The notes under the pieces are model-generated. The model had not been told where the DNA came from. It did not search any database and worked only from the letters and a program-made list of their open reading frames with translations. The translations under genes were made by a program, and so were the position numbers. A stretch of 64,000 nucleotides of DNA from Streptomyces flavochromogenes (lineage in GTDB: Bacteria; Actinomycetota; Actinomycetes; Streptomycetales; Streptomycetaceae), in contig NZ_JNZO01000009.1 of assembly GCF_000717595.1 (NCBI RefSeq), positions 62,001 through 126,000 of the forward strand, given 5' to 3'. Each line of letters begins with the position of its first letter. Positions within the stretch are counted from its first letter, which is position 1. Positions 1-8,567 of the stretch are shown piece after piece.

Positions 1-1229
1 GGCTCTCCGCCGGGATCGGCCTCACTCCGGCACAGGCGGGTCTCGTGGGATCCGTCCTGCTCCTCGGCTCCTCCACCGCGGGCTTCACGCTCGCCGCGCG
101 CGGGGACCGGATCGGCCCCCGCCGGGCGGCCCGCGCGGGCCTGCTCGCGATGGCGGTGGGCTACGGCTCCGCCGCCGCGACCGGCATCGTGCCCCTGGTG
201 GTCGCGGGCGCGGTCCTCGGCGGCCTCGGTTCGGGTACGGCGACGGCTGTGGCGGCGGCCGGGATCGCCGGACAGCGGGACCCGCACCGGGCCTCGACAC
301 TCGGCCTGTTGTCCGTCTCGGCCACGGCGGGCGCCCTCTACCTCACCCTCCCGCACCTCTCCGGCGGCCACGCGCCGCCGCTGCTCGCGATCGCCTGCGC
401 GGCGGCCCTGGTGTGGCCGCTCACGAGCAGGCTGCCGGGCGGGATCGGGGAGCCCCGCGAGTCCGCCCCGACGGGCCCCCTCCCCCACCGCACGGCGGGC
501 GCCGTCCTGGCGGGCGGCATCCTCCTCTGGTCCCTCTCCCAGAACGCCCTGTGGGGCGTGAGCGGCCGCATCGGCCTCACCCAGGCCGGTCTCTCCGAGG
601 TCACCGTCGGCGCGGTCTTCGCGGCGGCGCTCGGCGCGGGACTCCTGGGAGTCACGGCGGCCGGGGCGCTCGGCTCCCGCCTGGGCCGTGCGGTGCCGAT
701 CGGCGTGGGCACGGTCCTCATCGCGGGCTGCGTCCTGCTCAGCTCGGCGGCGGAGGACCTCACGTCCTTCGCGACGGGCGAGATCCTGTGGAACGCCTGC
801 TACCCGGTGGTCCTCTCCTACCTCCTGGGCCTGGCCGCCTCCCTCGACCCCCGGGGCCGCTGGGCGGTCCTGGTCGGCGCGGCGTCCTCCCTGGGCGTGG
901 CCTGCGGCCCCGTGACGGGAAGCCTGCTGTCGGAGGGCGCCGGGTACCCGGGCATGGGCCTGGTCCTGTGCGCCCTGCTCGGCCTGGTCGCCGTCCCGAT
1001 GACAGCGGTGGCCCGCCACGTCTCGGGCCGCCCCCTGGTCCCCGGCTCGGTGCGGCGCAGGGGCGGCGCGGCGGGCGCGGTCCTGGCGGGCACGGCGGCG
1101 GCGACACCACCGACGGTCCCGCAGATGGGCGCTCCGGAACAGGAGATCGCCCCGGTGCGGGTCCCGGCGGGACGCCGTCGGCCGGCGAAGTCGGCGTTCC
1201 GGCTGGCGAGGCCGAGCGACCGGGGCTGA
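1..1229 (+). CDS. MFS transporter, 5-prime truncated by window edge
   Basis: The reading frame is open from base 3 and runs to a TGA at 1227-1229. The true start lies left of the window, and the first in-frame GTG (45) is internal because the residues before it continue the same transmembrane protein. The visible part is a chain of hydrophobic helices rich in Gly/Ala/Leu. It has an MFS loop-2/3-type signature (G-D-R-I-G-P-R-R-A) near the beginning and a matching half-repeat (ALGSRLGRAVP) about 170 residues later, as expected for two 6-helix halves. The roughly 60-residue polar, Arg/Pro-rich tail after the last helix is unusual but common in Streptomyces membrane proteins. Substrate cannot be inferred. 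It converges on the deaminase gene with about 40 bp between stops. Confidence 0.85.
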   Translation, partial: LSAGIGLTPAQAGLVGSVLLLGSSTAGFTLAARGDRIGPRRAARAGLLAMAVGYGSAAATGIVPLVVAGAVLGGLGSGTATAVAAAGIAGQRDPHRASTLGLLSVSATAGALYLTLPHLSGGHAPPLLAIACAAALVWPLTSRLPGGIGEPRESAPTGPLPHRTAGAVLAGGILLWSLSQNALWGVSGRIGLTQAGLSEVTVGAVFAAALGAGLLGVTAAGALGSRLGRAVPIGVGTVLIAGCVLLSSAAEDLTSFATGEILWNACYPVVLSYLLGLAASLDPRGRWAVLVGAASSLGVACGPVTGSLLSEGAGYPGMGLVLCALLGLVAVPMTAVARHVSGRPLVPGSVRRRGGAAGAVLAGTAAATPPTVPQMGAPEQEIAPVRVPAGRRRPAKSAFRLARPSDRG

Positions 1230-1271
1230 GGAGGGCGCGTGCGGCGGGCCCGCCGCCATCGCCCCCGCCGC

Positions 1272-2282
1272 CTACTCGCCGCCGAACTCGTACGCCTCCA
1301 CCTCGGCCAGGTACCGCCCCCGGCGCGCCTCGTCGTCCTCCAGGAACGACGCCTCGAACGAGTTCCGCGCCAACTCGCGCAGCTGCTCCGGCGTCAGCCC
1401 CCACGCATCCCGCACCGCGTCGAAGTTGTCCCCCACGTACCCCCCGAAGTACGCCGGGTCGTCGGAGTTCACGGTGACGAGCAGCCCCGCCTCCATCATC
1501 GCGGGCAGCGGGTGGTCGCCCAGCACGTCGATCGCCCGCAGCCGCACGTTGGACAGCGGGCAGAGCGTGAGCGGCACCCGCTCCCGCACGAGCCGCTCGA
1601 CGAGTTCGGGGTCCTCCATGCACCGCAGCCCGTGGTCGATCCGCTCCACTCCGAGGACGTCGAGGGCCTCGCGGACGTAGGCCGCCGGACCCTCCTCGCC
1701 CGCGTGGGCGACGCGCCGCAGCCCGAGCGCGGCGGCGGCCTCGTACACCTCGCGGAACTTGGCCGGCGGGTGGCCGACCTCCGCCGAGTCCAGGCCGACA
1801 CCGGTGATGCGGTCCAGGTACGGCTTCGCGGCGTCGAGGGTCGCGAGCGCCGACTCCGCCGACTCGTCGCGCAGGAAGCACATGATGAGCCGGGTGGAGA
1901 TCCCGTACCGCTCCTCGGAGCGTTCGAGGGAGGCGCTCAGCCCCTCGATCACCGTGCCGATGGGGACGCCGCGGGCGGTGTGCGCCTGCGGGTCGAAGAA
2001 GATCTCGGCGTGCCGGACGCCCTGGGCGGCGGCCCGCTCCAGATAGGCGTCGGTGAGCCCGGTGAAGTCCTCGGCGGTGCGCAGGACCGCCATCAGGCCG
2101 TAGTAGAGGTCCAGGAAGGACTGGAGGTCGCTGAAGCGGTACGCCGCGCGCAGGGCGTCGGTGTCCGCGTACGGCAGGGTGACGCCGTTGCGCGCGGCGA
2201 GGGCGAAGGCCAGCTCGGGTTCGAGGGTGCCTTCGATGTGGAGGTGCAGTTCGGCCTTGGGGAGACCGGTGGGGAGGTGCAT
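1272..2282 (-). CDS. Adenosine deaminase-family protein, adenine deaminase (Aah1-like) subtype
   Basis: A 336-residue metal-dependent TIM-barrel deaminase with full family length. Visible metal and catalytic motifs are the N-terminal H-x-H (residues 13-15 in ELHLHIEGT), the H-A-G-E motif, a conserved His in RIDHGLR, and NSDDPAYF near the end with the metal and catalytic Asp residues. The signature LHLHIEGTLEPEL, followed by YRFSDLQSFLDLYY, is the version I associate with adenine deaminases (yeast Aah1, Pseudomonas PA0148). Classical adenosine deaminases read LHVHLDGA. I therefore infer adenine to hypoxanthine plus ammonia as the likeliest reaction, though databases usually label such proteins adenosine deaminase. 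It starts with ATG 9 bp after the rnz stop, so the two are probably cotranscribed. Confidence 0.88.
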   Translation of the reverse strand: MHLPTGLPKAELHLHIEGTLEPELAFALAARNGVTLPYADTDALRAAYRFSDLQSFLDLYYGLMAVLRTAEDFTGLTDAYLERAAAQGVRHAEIFFDPQAHTARGVPIGTVIEGLSASLERSEERYGISTRLIMCFLRDESAESALATLDAAKPYLDRITGVGLDSAEVGHPPAKFREVYEAAAALGLRRVAHAGEEGPAAYVREALDVLGVERIDHGLRCMEDPELVERLVRERVPLTLCPLSNVRLRAIDVLGDHPLPAMMEAGLLVTVNSDDPAYFGGYVGDNFDAVRDAWGLTPEQLRELARNSFEASFLEDDEARRGRYLAEVEAYEFGGE

Positions 2283-2291
2283 GGGGGGTGT

Positions 2292-3194
2292 CTATCTCTT
2301 CGGTACGGGGACCCTCATGAGGTCCTGGGCAATGCTCAGTTCGCCGTCGAACCCGGCCGCCCGCGCCTGCCGCTCGAACTCGGCCGGGTCGGAGTAGCGC
2401 TGCGAGAAGTGGGTCAGGACGAGATGCCGTACGCCCGCGTCCCGGGCCACCGTCGCCGCCTGTCCGGCCGTCAGATGGCCGTGGTCCGTGGCGAGGCGGA
2501 CGTCCTCGTCGAGGAAGGTCGACTCGATGACGAGCATGTCGGCGCCATCGGCGAGCGCGTGCACGCCGTCGCAGAGCCGGGTGTCCATGACGAAGGCGAA
2601 CCGCTGACCGCGCCGGACCTCGCTGACGTCGTCGAGGGTCACGCCGTCGAGGACGCCCTCGCGCTGGAGGCGGCCGACGTCGGGACCCGTGATGCCGTGC
2701 GCGGCGAGCCGTTCGGGCAGGATGCGGCGCCCGTCGGGCTCGGTGAGCCGGTAGCCGTACGACTCGACCGGGTGCGACAGCCGGCACGCGTCGAGGGTGT
2801 ACGCGTCGGTGACGGCGAGCGGCCCGTCGGCGACCACCGGCGCCTCGGCCAGCCGCACGGTCTCGCGGTAGGCCGTGGCGTACCGCAGCCGCTCGAAGAA
2901 GTGCTGCCCGCTCGCCGGGTAGTGCGCGGTGACGGGGTGCGGGACCTGGTCGAGGTTGATCCGCTGGATCACCCCGGCGAGGCCGAGCGAGTGGTCGCCG
3001 TGGAAGTGCGTGACGCAGATCCGGTCGATGTCGTGCGCGGCGACCCCGGCCCGCAGCATCTGGCGCTGGGTGCCCTCACCGGGGTCGAAGAGGATGCCCT
3101 GTCCGTCCCAGCGCAGCAGATAGCCGTTGTGGTTGCGGTGCCGGGTCGGGACCTGGCTGGCGGTCCCGAGCACGACGAGTTCCCGTACGGACAT
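2292..3194 (-). CDS. rnz: Ribonuclease Z (tRNA 3-prime endonuclease)
   Basis: A 300-residue metallo-beta-lactamase-fold nuclease that removes 3-prime trailers from tRNA precursors. It begins [17 protein letters not shown], a typical RNase Z N-terminus, and carries the metal motif [11 protein letters not shown] at about residues 62-72. Further ligands are a conserved DHGHLT segment and a final LTHFSQRY, the RNase Z C-terminal signature. An in-frame ATG 93 bp upstream exists, but the intervening residues are Pro/Arg-rich and overlap the preceding HIT gene, so I use the ATG at 3194. Start and HIT stop are 13 bp apart, suggesting an operon HIT-rnz-deaminase. The two tRNA genes here lack an encoded CCA, consistent with a need for 3-prime processing. 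Confidence 0.93.
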   Translation of the reverse strand: MSVRELVVLGTASQVPTRHRNHNGYLLRWDGQGILFDPGEGTQRQMLRAGVAAHDIDRICVTHFHGDHSLGLAGVIQRINLDQVPHPVTAHYPASGQHFFERLRYATAYRETVRLAEAPVVADGPLAVTDAYTLDACRLSHPVESYGYRLTEPDGRRILPERLAAHGITGPDVGRLQREGVLDGVTLDDVSEVRRGQRFAFVMDTRLCDGVHALADGADMLVIESTFLDEDVRLATDHGHLTAGQAATVARDAGVRHLVLTHFSQRYSDPAEFERQARAAGFDGELSIAQDLMRVPVPKR

Positions 3195-3207
3195 GGGGGC
3201 CGCCGGT

Positions 3208-3567
3208 CTAGCCGGGGGGCCAGTTGAGGCCGCGGCCGCCGAGCACGTGCGCGTGGGCGTGGAAAACGGTCTGGCCCGCGCCGGCACCGGTGTTGAAGAC
3301 GACCCTGAAGCCGCTGCCGTCGACCTTCTCCTGGGCGGCGACCTCTCCGGCCTCGCGCAGTATGTCGGCGGCGACGGTCGGGGCGGCGGTGGCCAGGGAG
3401 GCGGCGTCCGGGTAGTGGAGGCGCGGGATCACGAGGACGTGGGTGGGCGCCTGCGGGTTGATGTCGCGGAACGCGAGGGTGGTCTCCGTCTCGCGCACGA
3501 TCGTCGCGGGCACGTCCCCCGCCACGATCTTGCAGAACAGGCAGTCGCTCTGCGGCTCTCCGGCCAT
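3208..3567 (-). CDS. HIT family nucleotide hydrolase
   Basis: A 119-residue histidine-triad protein of the HINT branch, which hydrolyses nucleoside phosphoramidates such as AMP-lysine. It has the N-terminal CxFCKI zinc-type start ([13 protein letters not shown]), the [17 protein letters not shown] segment and the catalytic triad HAHAHVLGG near the C-terminus. Length and order match HINT proteins exactly. It is the first gene of a probable three-gene unit with rnz and the deaminase. The cellular substrate is unknown. Confidence 0.93.
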   Translation of the reverse strand: MAGEPQSDCLFCKIVAGDVPATIVRETETTLAFRDINPQAPTHVLVIPRLHYPDAASLATAAPTVAADILREAGEVAAQEKVDGSGFRVVFNTGAGAGQTVFHAHAHVLGGRGLNWPPG

Positions 3568-3642
3568 GGCCTGGGCCTCCTCGCCTCGTCGGTCGCTACA
3601 CGCGCATGCTATCCGCCGCCGCGGCCGCCGCCGTGTCCCAGG

Positions 3643-4737
3643 TCAGTCCTTGGGCGCGCGCCGGTTGAGGGCCGAGCGGCTCACCCAGTACGTGATGATC
3701 ACCGCCCAGAACAGCGGCGTCCCGAGCCCGCCGACCACCCCGGCGTCGAAGGACCAGAGGGCCGTCGACACCACCGAGTAGAGCCCGAGCAGCCCCACGG
3801 CCGTGGCCATCGCGATCACCGGCCGGCAGGAACGCGCCACCAGGAACATCGGGCGGCGCAGCCGCGGCGGCACCCGGCGGCTCATCCACAGCACCCAGCC
3901 GCCCCAGGCGCCGACGATCACGGCCACGCCGATCAGGAACGGCACGATCGCGTCGGCGCCGGTGGCGCCGCTCCGGGCCGGAGCGGCGCCGAACGTCGAG
4001 GCGACGAAGCCGAGCAGCGCCACCCAGCGCGCCCCCGCCACCGTGTTCCAGGCCATGGCCTCCAGGTTGTAGCGGGCCTTGCGGTCCTGGAGGTCGAGCG
4101 CGGCGGAGGCGACGAAGCCCTCGGCGGCCTGGGTCCACGCCCCGCGCCGGAACCAGCGGCGCCGCAGCCGGAGCAGCGACAGGTTGTTGTGGGCCTCGCT
4201 GCTCTGCGGGTTGAGCCGCAGGGCTGCCTCGTACGCCCGCTGCGCGGTGGTGTGGTCGCCCCGGCGCTGGGCGGTGAGTCCCACCAGGAAGTGGGCCGCG
4301 TCCTCCTCGGGAGCGAGGCTGACGGCGGCCCGCGCCGCCTCGTACGCCTCGACGGTACGCGCGGGCGTACGCGCGTGCTCCGCGAACTGCGCGAGGGCGG
4401 TCCCGAGGGCGTAGTGGGTGCCCCAGTACTGCGGGGCGAGTCCGACGGAGTACCGGGCGGCGGTCTCCGCCTCCTGGAACCGCCGCAGTTCGAGCAGGAT
4501 CTGGACGCGCATCAACCAGGCCATGAGCAGCTCGGGTTCGGCGCGCAGTGCGCCGTCCACGGCGTCCAGGGCGGCCTGGTGCTTCTGGGCACGGTGGTGG
4601 CAGCGGGCCAGCAGGACGAGCGCGTCGGCGTCCTCCGGTTCGCTCGCCAGGTGCTGGGCGACCAGCTCCCCGGCCTGCGCGAACCGCCCGGTGTCGTACA
4701 GGGCCTCGGCGCGCAGGAGCGTGGTCGGCGTCGTCAC
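3643..4737 (-). CDS. TPR-repeat membrane protein paired with AAA+ ATPase
   Basis: A 364-residue protein in two parts. Residues 1 to about 220 are helical tetratricopeptide repeats (Leu/Ala-rich pairs such as LLARCHHRAQKHQAALDAVD and AYEAALRLNPQSSEAHNNL). The remainder holds about four transmembrane helices and ends in a short basic tail. I start it at the GTG at 4737, which overlaps the TGA of the upstream ATPase by 4 bases (GTGA), a classic coupling arrangement. Longer starts would run through the ATPase gene. The arrangement suggests a membrane anchor or substrate adaptor for the ATPase, but no specific function is recognised. Confidence 0.85.
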   Translation of the reverse strand: MTTPTTLLRAEALYDTGRFAQAGELVAQHLASEPEDADALVLLARCHHRAQKHQAALDAVDGALRAEPELLMAWLMRVQILLELRRFQEAETAARYSVGLAPQYWGTHYALGTALAQFAEHARTPARTVEAYEAARAAVSLAPEEDAAHFLVGLTAQRRGDHTTAQRAYEAALRLNPQSSEAHNNLSLLRLRRRWFRRGAWTQAAEGFVASAALDLQDRKARYNLEAMAWNTVAGARWVALLGFVASTFGAAPARSGATGADAIVPFLIGVAVIVGAWGGWVLWMSRRVPPRLRRPMFLVARSCRPVIAMATAVGLLGLYSVVSTALWSFDAGVVGGLGTPLFWAVIITYWVSRSALNRRAPKD

Positions 4738-6044
4738 AGCTTGCGCTTCCGCTTGAGGTGGGCGAGGAGGTCGTCGTACAGGCCGCCCTCGTTGGCGAAC
4801 ATGGCGACGTTCCGGGCGGCAGCGAACCACGGCTCGGTGGACGGCTTGATCTGCTTGGCCGCGCCCAGCAGGTCCTTGGTGGTGATCAGCCGCACGGAGC
4901 CGCTGCGCGCGGAGTCGAGCAGCGCGGCCTCGGCGGCCGACTCGCAGACATGGGCAAGGTCGGCGCCGGAGAAGTCCTCGGTGGCCTTGACGAGCTTGCC
5001 GAGGTCGACGGCCTCGATGGGTCGCTCGCGCAGGTGGTAGCGGAGGATCGCCTCGCGCGCGGTGGCGTCCGGCGGCAGCACGAGGAGCGTGCGGTCGAGG
5101 CGGCCGGGTCGGCGCAGCGCGATGTCCACGTCCCAGGGCACGTTGGTGGCGGCGAGCACGAAGACGCCCTCGTTGCCCGCGCCGCTGGCGATGCCGTCGA
5201 GCTCGGTGAGGAGCTGGTTGACGACATTGCGCAGTCCGCTGTGGTGGGTGCGGGAGCGCTTGGCGCCGAGGGCGTCCAGCTCGTCGAGGAAGACGACACA
5301 GGGGGCCTGGCGGCGGGCGGTCTCGAAGATGTCGTGGATGTTCTTCTCGGAGGCCCCGATCCACATGTCGAGGACGTCGGAGAGCGAGACGGTGAGGAAG
5401 TTCGCGCCGAGCTCGCCGGCGACGGCCCGGGCGATGAAGGTCTTGCCGCAGCCGGGAGGACCGTAGAGGAGCAGACCGCCGCGCAGCGACTTGCCGTACA
5501 GCCTGCGCAGTTCGGGGTTGCGCATGGGGGCGAGGAAGGCGGCCTCCAGTCGATCCTTGACCTCGTCCATGCCGCCGACGTCCGCGAGGCGTACGGCACC
5601 GGGCGCGTCGACGTCCCAGGCGTCGGCGTCCCCGGCGGCACCCTCGCCGTCGGCCGTCTGCGGCTCCTCCAGGAAACGGGGCCCGACGACGTCCTGCACC
5701 TGCTGCTCGGCGGCGTCCCAGTCGAAGGCGGGTGCCTTGCCCACGGGCGGCTCGGGGGAGCTCTCCGTGGGGGCGGAGCTCGCGGTGGGCCCGGTCGGCC
5801 CGGGCGCGCGCTCCGTGGGAGCGGCGGCCGGGGCCGGCGGCATCCCCATGGCCCGCACCATCAGCGCACGCGCGTCCGCGTCCCCCGGCGCGTGCTGGAG
5901 CGCGACGGCCGCCTCCGCGACGGCCTCGTCGTTCCGTCCCCCGGCGAGGAGGAGTTCGGCGAAGTGAAGACGCAGGGGTACGTCACCGGGGGCGGCGGCC
6001 ACGGCGGCGCGCAGACTGCGGATCAGGGGGGACTCGTCGGCCAT
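4734..6044 (-). CDS. TPR-AAA+ ATPase (FtsH/Cdc48-like module)
   Basis: A 436-residue ATPase. Residues 1-65 form a TPR-like helical pair, 70-150 are a Pro/Ala/Glu linker, and 150-430 form one AAA+ domain. Visible motifs are Walker A GPPGCGKT (195-202), Walker B VVFLDELD (250-257), a sensor/second-region ATN in LAATNVPWD, and the arginine-finger segment RRPGRLDR. The AAA+ sequence resembles the FtsH/Cdc48/spastin class, but there is no protease domain and no second ATPase domain. It is translationally coupled to the downstream TPR membrane protein. Role unknown; a chaperone or unfoldase on a membrane target is an inference from architecture. Confidence 0.9.
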   Translation of the reverse strand: MADESPLIRSLRAAVAAAPGDVPLRLHFAELLLAGGRNDEAVAEAAVALQHAPGDADARALMVRAMGMPPAPAAAPTERAPGPTGPTASSAPTESSPEPPVGKAPAFDWDAAEQQVQDVVGPRFLEEPQTADGEGAAGDADAWDVDAPGAVRLADVGGMDEVKDRLEAAFLAPMRNPELRRLYGKSLRGGLLLYGPPGCGKTFIARAVAGELGANFLTVSLSDVLDMWIGASEKNIHDIFETARRQAPCVVFLDELDALGAKRSRTHHSGLRNVVNQLLTELDGIASGAGNEGVFVLAATNVPWDVDIALRRPGRLDRTLLVLPPDATAREAILRYHLRERPIEAVDLGKLVKATEDFSGADLAHVCESAAEAALLDSARSGSVRLITTKDLLGAAKQIKPSTEPWFAAARNVAMFANEGGLYDDLLAHLKRKRKL

Positions 6045-6120
6045 GCGGCCAGCCTAAGGAGCGCGCGGGGGCGGCTGTCCACCGGGTTCGGTCCGTTGCC
6101 CGCTCCGTACACTTCGCCGG

Positions 6121-6510
6121 ATGAGACGGGACCGCGTACCGCGCAGGCTGACGGTGAGGTCCACGGTGTGGCTGTGGACGGTCGGGCACCACCACACCCC
6201 GGACTGCCTGACGTTCCTCACCCTGCGCCGCGCCGAGAACCGCCACACCCAGCTCCGTCTGGTCTTCCGGGAGGGCCCCGGCCGCGTCGTGGCCGGCTAC
6301 CCCTTCGGCGCGGGCGACATCGCCGCGACCGGCGCCGGCGCCATCCTCAACCTGAACGAGCCGGGCGTCGTACGCCGCTTCCTGGACGAGGCCGCGGCCC
6401 GCGGGCTGCTCCCGAGCGCCCACGGCATCCACGACGAGGACGGCTGGCCTCTCTACGACACCCTGACGGCCGGGGACGGACCCGGCGCGCCCGAGGCCGG
6501 GAGCGGCTAA
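6121..6510 (+). CDS. Small conserved-looking protein of unknown function
   Basis: A 129-residue ORF starting with ATG, diverging from the ATPase gene (76 bp between starts) and converging on rsmE. Its TAA (6508-6510) and the rsmE TAG (complement of 6507-6509) overlap as the tetranucleotide ctaa. The protein begins with a basic N-terminus, then a mixed alpha/beta body with TVWLWTVGHHH and several Asp/Glu in the C-terminal half. I recognise no catalytic motif and no membrane segment. Third-position GC is high throughout, which supports coding. Confidence 0.65.
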   Translation: MRRDRVPRRLTVRSTVWLWTVGHHHTPDCLTFLTLRRAENRHTQLRLVFREGPGRVVAGYPFGAGDIAATGAGAILNLNEPGVVRRFLDEAAARGLLPSAHGIHDEDGWPLYDTLTAGDGPGAPEAGSG

Positions 6511-7250
6511 CTCCAGCGCCCCGTACGCCCCAGGACGAGCGCCGTCGCCGCCGTGCCCGCCGTCGACGTCCGCAGCACGCTCCGGCCGAGCCGGTACGGC
6601 TCCGCCCCGGCCGCCTCGAACGCGGCGAGCTCCTCCGGGGAGACCCCGCCCTCGGGGCCGACGACCAGCACGATCGAGCCCTTCTCCGGGAGTTCGGCGG
6701 TGGCGAGCGCCCCGCTCGGGTGATCGCGGTCCTCGTGCAGCACGGCCGCGAAGTCGGCGTCGGCGAGCAGCGCGGCGACCTGCTTGGTCGTCATCAGGTC
6801 CGCGACCTCGGGGAACCGGGAGCGGCGCGACTGCTTCCCGGCCTCGCGCGCGGTGGACCGCCACTTGGCGAGCGCCTTGAGGCCCCGGTCGCCCTTCCAC
6901 TGCGTGATGCAGCGTGAGGCGGCCCACGGCACGATCGCGTCCACCCCGGTCTCCGTCATGGTCTCGACGGCGAGTTCGCCCCGGTCGCCCTTGGGCAGCG
7001 CCTGGACGACGGTGATACGGGGCTCCTCCTCGGGGTCCTCGTGGACCTCGTCGACCCGCACGGTGAGCTGGTCCTTGCCCTCGGCGGCCAGCACCACGCA
7101 CGCGGCCCAGCGGCCCCGGCCGTCGGCGAGGACGAGCTCCTCGCCCTCCCGCAGCCGCTTCACGGAGACGGCGTGCCGGCCCTCGGGGCCGTCCAGGAGA
7201 AAGCTCCCGGGGCCGGGAACGGCGTCGACGACGAAGACGGGTGCGGTCAT
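6507..7250 (-). CDS. rsmE: 16S rRNA m3U1498 methyltransferase RsmE
   Basis: A 247-residue SPOUT-class methyltransferase that modifies U1498 of 16S rRNA using S-adenosylmethionine. It has the N-terminal PUA-like RNA-binding part (FVVDAVPGPG...HAVSVKRLREGEEL) and the C-terminal trefoil-knot signatures VGPEGGVSPEE and LGRSVLRTSTAGTAA that bind SAM. The chosen ATG (7250) overlaps the stop of the upstream nitronate monooxygenase by 4 bases (ATGA). The longer frame upstream is only overlap with that gene. Normal family length. Confidence 0.95.
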   Translation of the reverse strand: MTAPVFVVDAVPGPGSFLLDGPEGRHAVSVKRLREGEELVLADGRGRWAACVVLAAEGKDQLTVRVDEVHEDPEEEPRITVVQALPKGDRGELAVETMTETGVDAIVPWAASRCITQWKGDRGLKALAKWRSTAREAGKQSRRSRFPEVADLMTTKQVAALLADADFAAVLHEDRDHPSGALATAELPEKGSIVLVVGPEGGVSPEELAAFEAAGAEPYRLGRSVLRTSTAGTAATALVLGRTGRWS

Positions 7251-8326
7251 GAGGCGCTCCTGTGGGGCAGCTCGGGGAGAGCGGTGTCGAGTTCGGCGGC
7301 CAGCACCTCGACCAGCTGCCCGGCGGGAAGCTCGCGGGCGAGGCGATGGCCCTGACCGGCCCACAGGGCCATGCCCTGGGCGTCGCCGGCGGTGGCGGCG
7401 GCCTTGCGGATCGGGGCGGTGAGGTGGTGGATCTCGGGGTAGGCGGAGGGGGCGTACGGCCCGTGCTCGCGTATGAAGCGGTTGACGAGGCCGCGCGCCG
7501 GACGCCCGGTGAAGGCCCGGGTGAAGGCGGTCCGGGTGTACAGCGGGTCGGTCAGGGCCCGCTTGTGCAGCGGGTGGGCGCCCGACTCGGGGCAGCAGAG
7601 GAAGGCCGTGCCGAGCTGGGCGGCGTCCGCACCGGCGGCCAGGGCGGCGGCGATCTGCGCGCCGCGCATGATGCCGCCGGCCGCGACGATCGGCAGGGCG
7701 ACACTCTCGCGGACCAGGCTGAGCAGGGTGAGCAGTCCGGTGCCCGGGGTGTCGTCGGCGGGATCGTCGCGGAACGTGCCCTGGTGTCCACCCGCCTCGG
7801 CGCCCTGCACACAGACGGCGCTCGCCCCGGCCTGCTGGGCGGCGAGGGCCTCCTCGGCGGAGGTGACGGTCACGATCGTGAACGTTCCCACACGCGCGAA
7901 GGACGCGAGGACCTCGGGCGTGGGGCAGCCGAAGGTGAAGGAGACGACACGGACCGGATCCTCCAGGAGGATCGCCAGTTTGGCGTCGTACGCGTCGTCA
8001 CGGCAGTCGTCGGTCTCACCGAGCGGGGTCTCGTACCAGGTGGCCTCGCCTGCGAGCTGGTGCCGGTAGACCTCGACGGACGCGGGGTCGGCGGGCCGCC
8101 CGGACTCCGGCAGGAAGAGGTTGACGCCGAAGGGGCGTGCGGTGAGCCCCCGCACCTGCTTGATCTCCTGGTAGAGGCCTCCGGCCGTCTTGTAACCGCC
8201 GGCCAGGAAGCCGAGCGCCCCGGCCGCGCACACGGCTCCGACCAGCTCGGGAGAGGAGGCGCCACCCGCCATGGGGGCCTGCACGATCGGAAACCGAGAG
8301 AGATCGTTCAGTGCGGTGGTGGACAT
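7247..8326 (-). CDS. Nitronate monooxygenase (2-nitropropane dioxygenase family)
   Basis: A 359-residue FMN-dependent TIM-barrel enzyme that oxidises alkyl nitronates, including the toxin propionate 3-nitronate. Visible motifs are IVQAPMAGG near the N-terminus (flavin binding), GAEAGGHQG with the family His around residue 185, and AAGGIMRG and GTAFL in the phosphate-binding region. It lies directly upstream of rsmE with a 4-base overlap. This NMO-rsmE order downstream of dnaJ/hrcA is a conserved Streptomyces arrangement as far as I know. Confidence 0.9.
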   Translation of the reverse strand: MSTTALNDLSRFPIVQAPMAGGASSPELVGAVCAAGALGFLAGGYKTAGGLYQEIKQVRGLTARPFGVNLFLPESGRPADPASVEVYRHQLAGEATWYETPLGETDDCRDDAYDAKLAILLEDPVRVVSFTFGCPTPEVLASFARVGTFTIVTVTSAEEALAAQQAGASAVCVQGAEAGGHQGTFRDDPADDTPGTGLLTLLSLVRESVALPIVAAGGIMRGAQIAAALAAGADAAQLGTAFLCCPESGAHPLHKRALTDPLYTRTAFTRAFTGRPARGLVNRFIREHGPYAPSAYPEIHHLTAPIRKAAATAGDAQGMALWAGQGHRLARELPAGQLVEVLAAELDTALPELPHRSAS

Positions 8327-8377
8327 ATGGGCATCGTGTCATGCCCCTGCTTCCGGGCCGAATCCGTACGTCAGGTC

Positions 8378-8422
8378 ACGGAAGGGGCGGCGACCGCGGT
8401 CCGCGGTCGCCGCCCCTTCCGT
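8378..8422. terminator. Perfect 22-bp-arm hairpin between dnaJ and nitronate monooxygenase
   Basis: Arms 8378-8399 and 8401-8422 are exact reverse complements around a single central base at 8400. The core left arm reads ggaaggggcggcgaccgcgg. It sits downstream of dnaJ on the minus strand. No U-run follows, so it may act as a Streptomyces U-less terminator or an mRNA-stabilising hairpin. Confidence 0.75.
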
Positions 8423-8475
8423 ACACGGATCCTGCCTGACGCCCGTCGAACACGAGCCTCCCGGCCGAGCGCACG

Positions 8476-8532
8476 ACGCCCGTTGAAGGCGCCCGTCAAC
8501 CCCGAGAACAGACCCTGCCGACCGGGCTGTGA
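8476..8532 (-). repeat. Decayed direct duplicate of the dnaJ 3-prime end
   Basis: This 57-base stretch aligns without gaps to 8571-8627, the last codons of dnaJ, with about 9 mismatches (for example acgcccgttgaaggcgcccg against acgcccgttgaacgcgtcct). The offset is exactly 95 bases. It lies outside any gene, just beyond the dnaJ stop. Confidence 0.8.
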
Positions 8533-8567
8533 CCCGGGGGACGACCCCCGGACCCCCGGCCGCGCGC

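Noticed and set aside
1241..1256. gcggcgggcccgccgc palindrome as terminator between the MFS gene and deaminase
   Set aside because: Perfectly palindromic but without loop or U-run; short GC palindromes are frequent by chance at this composition.
760..2787. 675-residue minus-strand frame and a 662-residue plus-strand frame (1239-3227) over the deaminase/rnz genes
   Set aside because: Arg/Pro/Gly-rich shadow frames; the deaminase and RNase Z frames have clear motifs and operon spacing.
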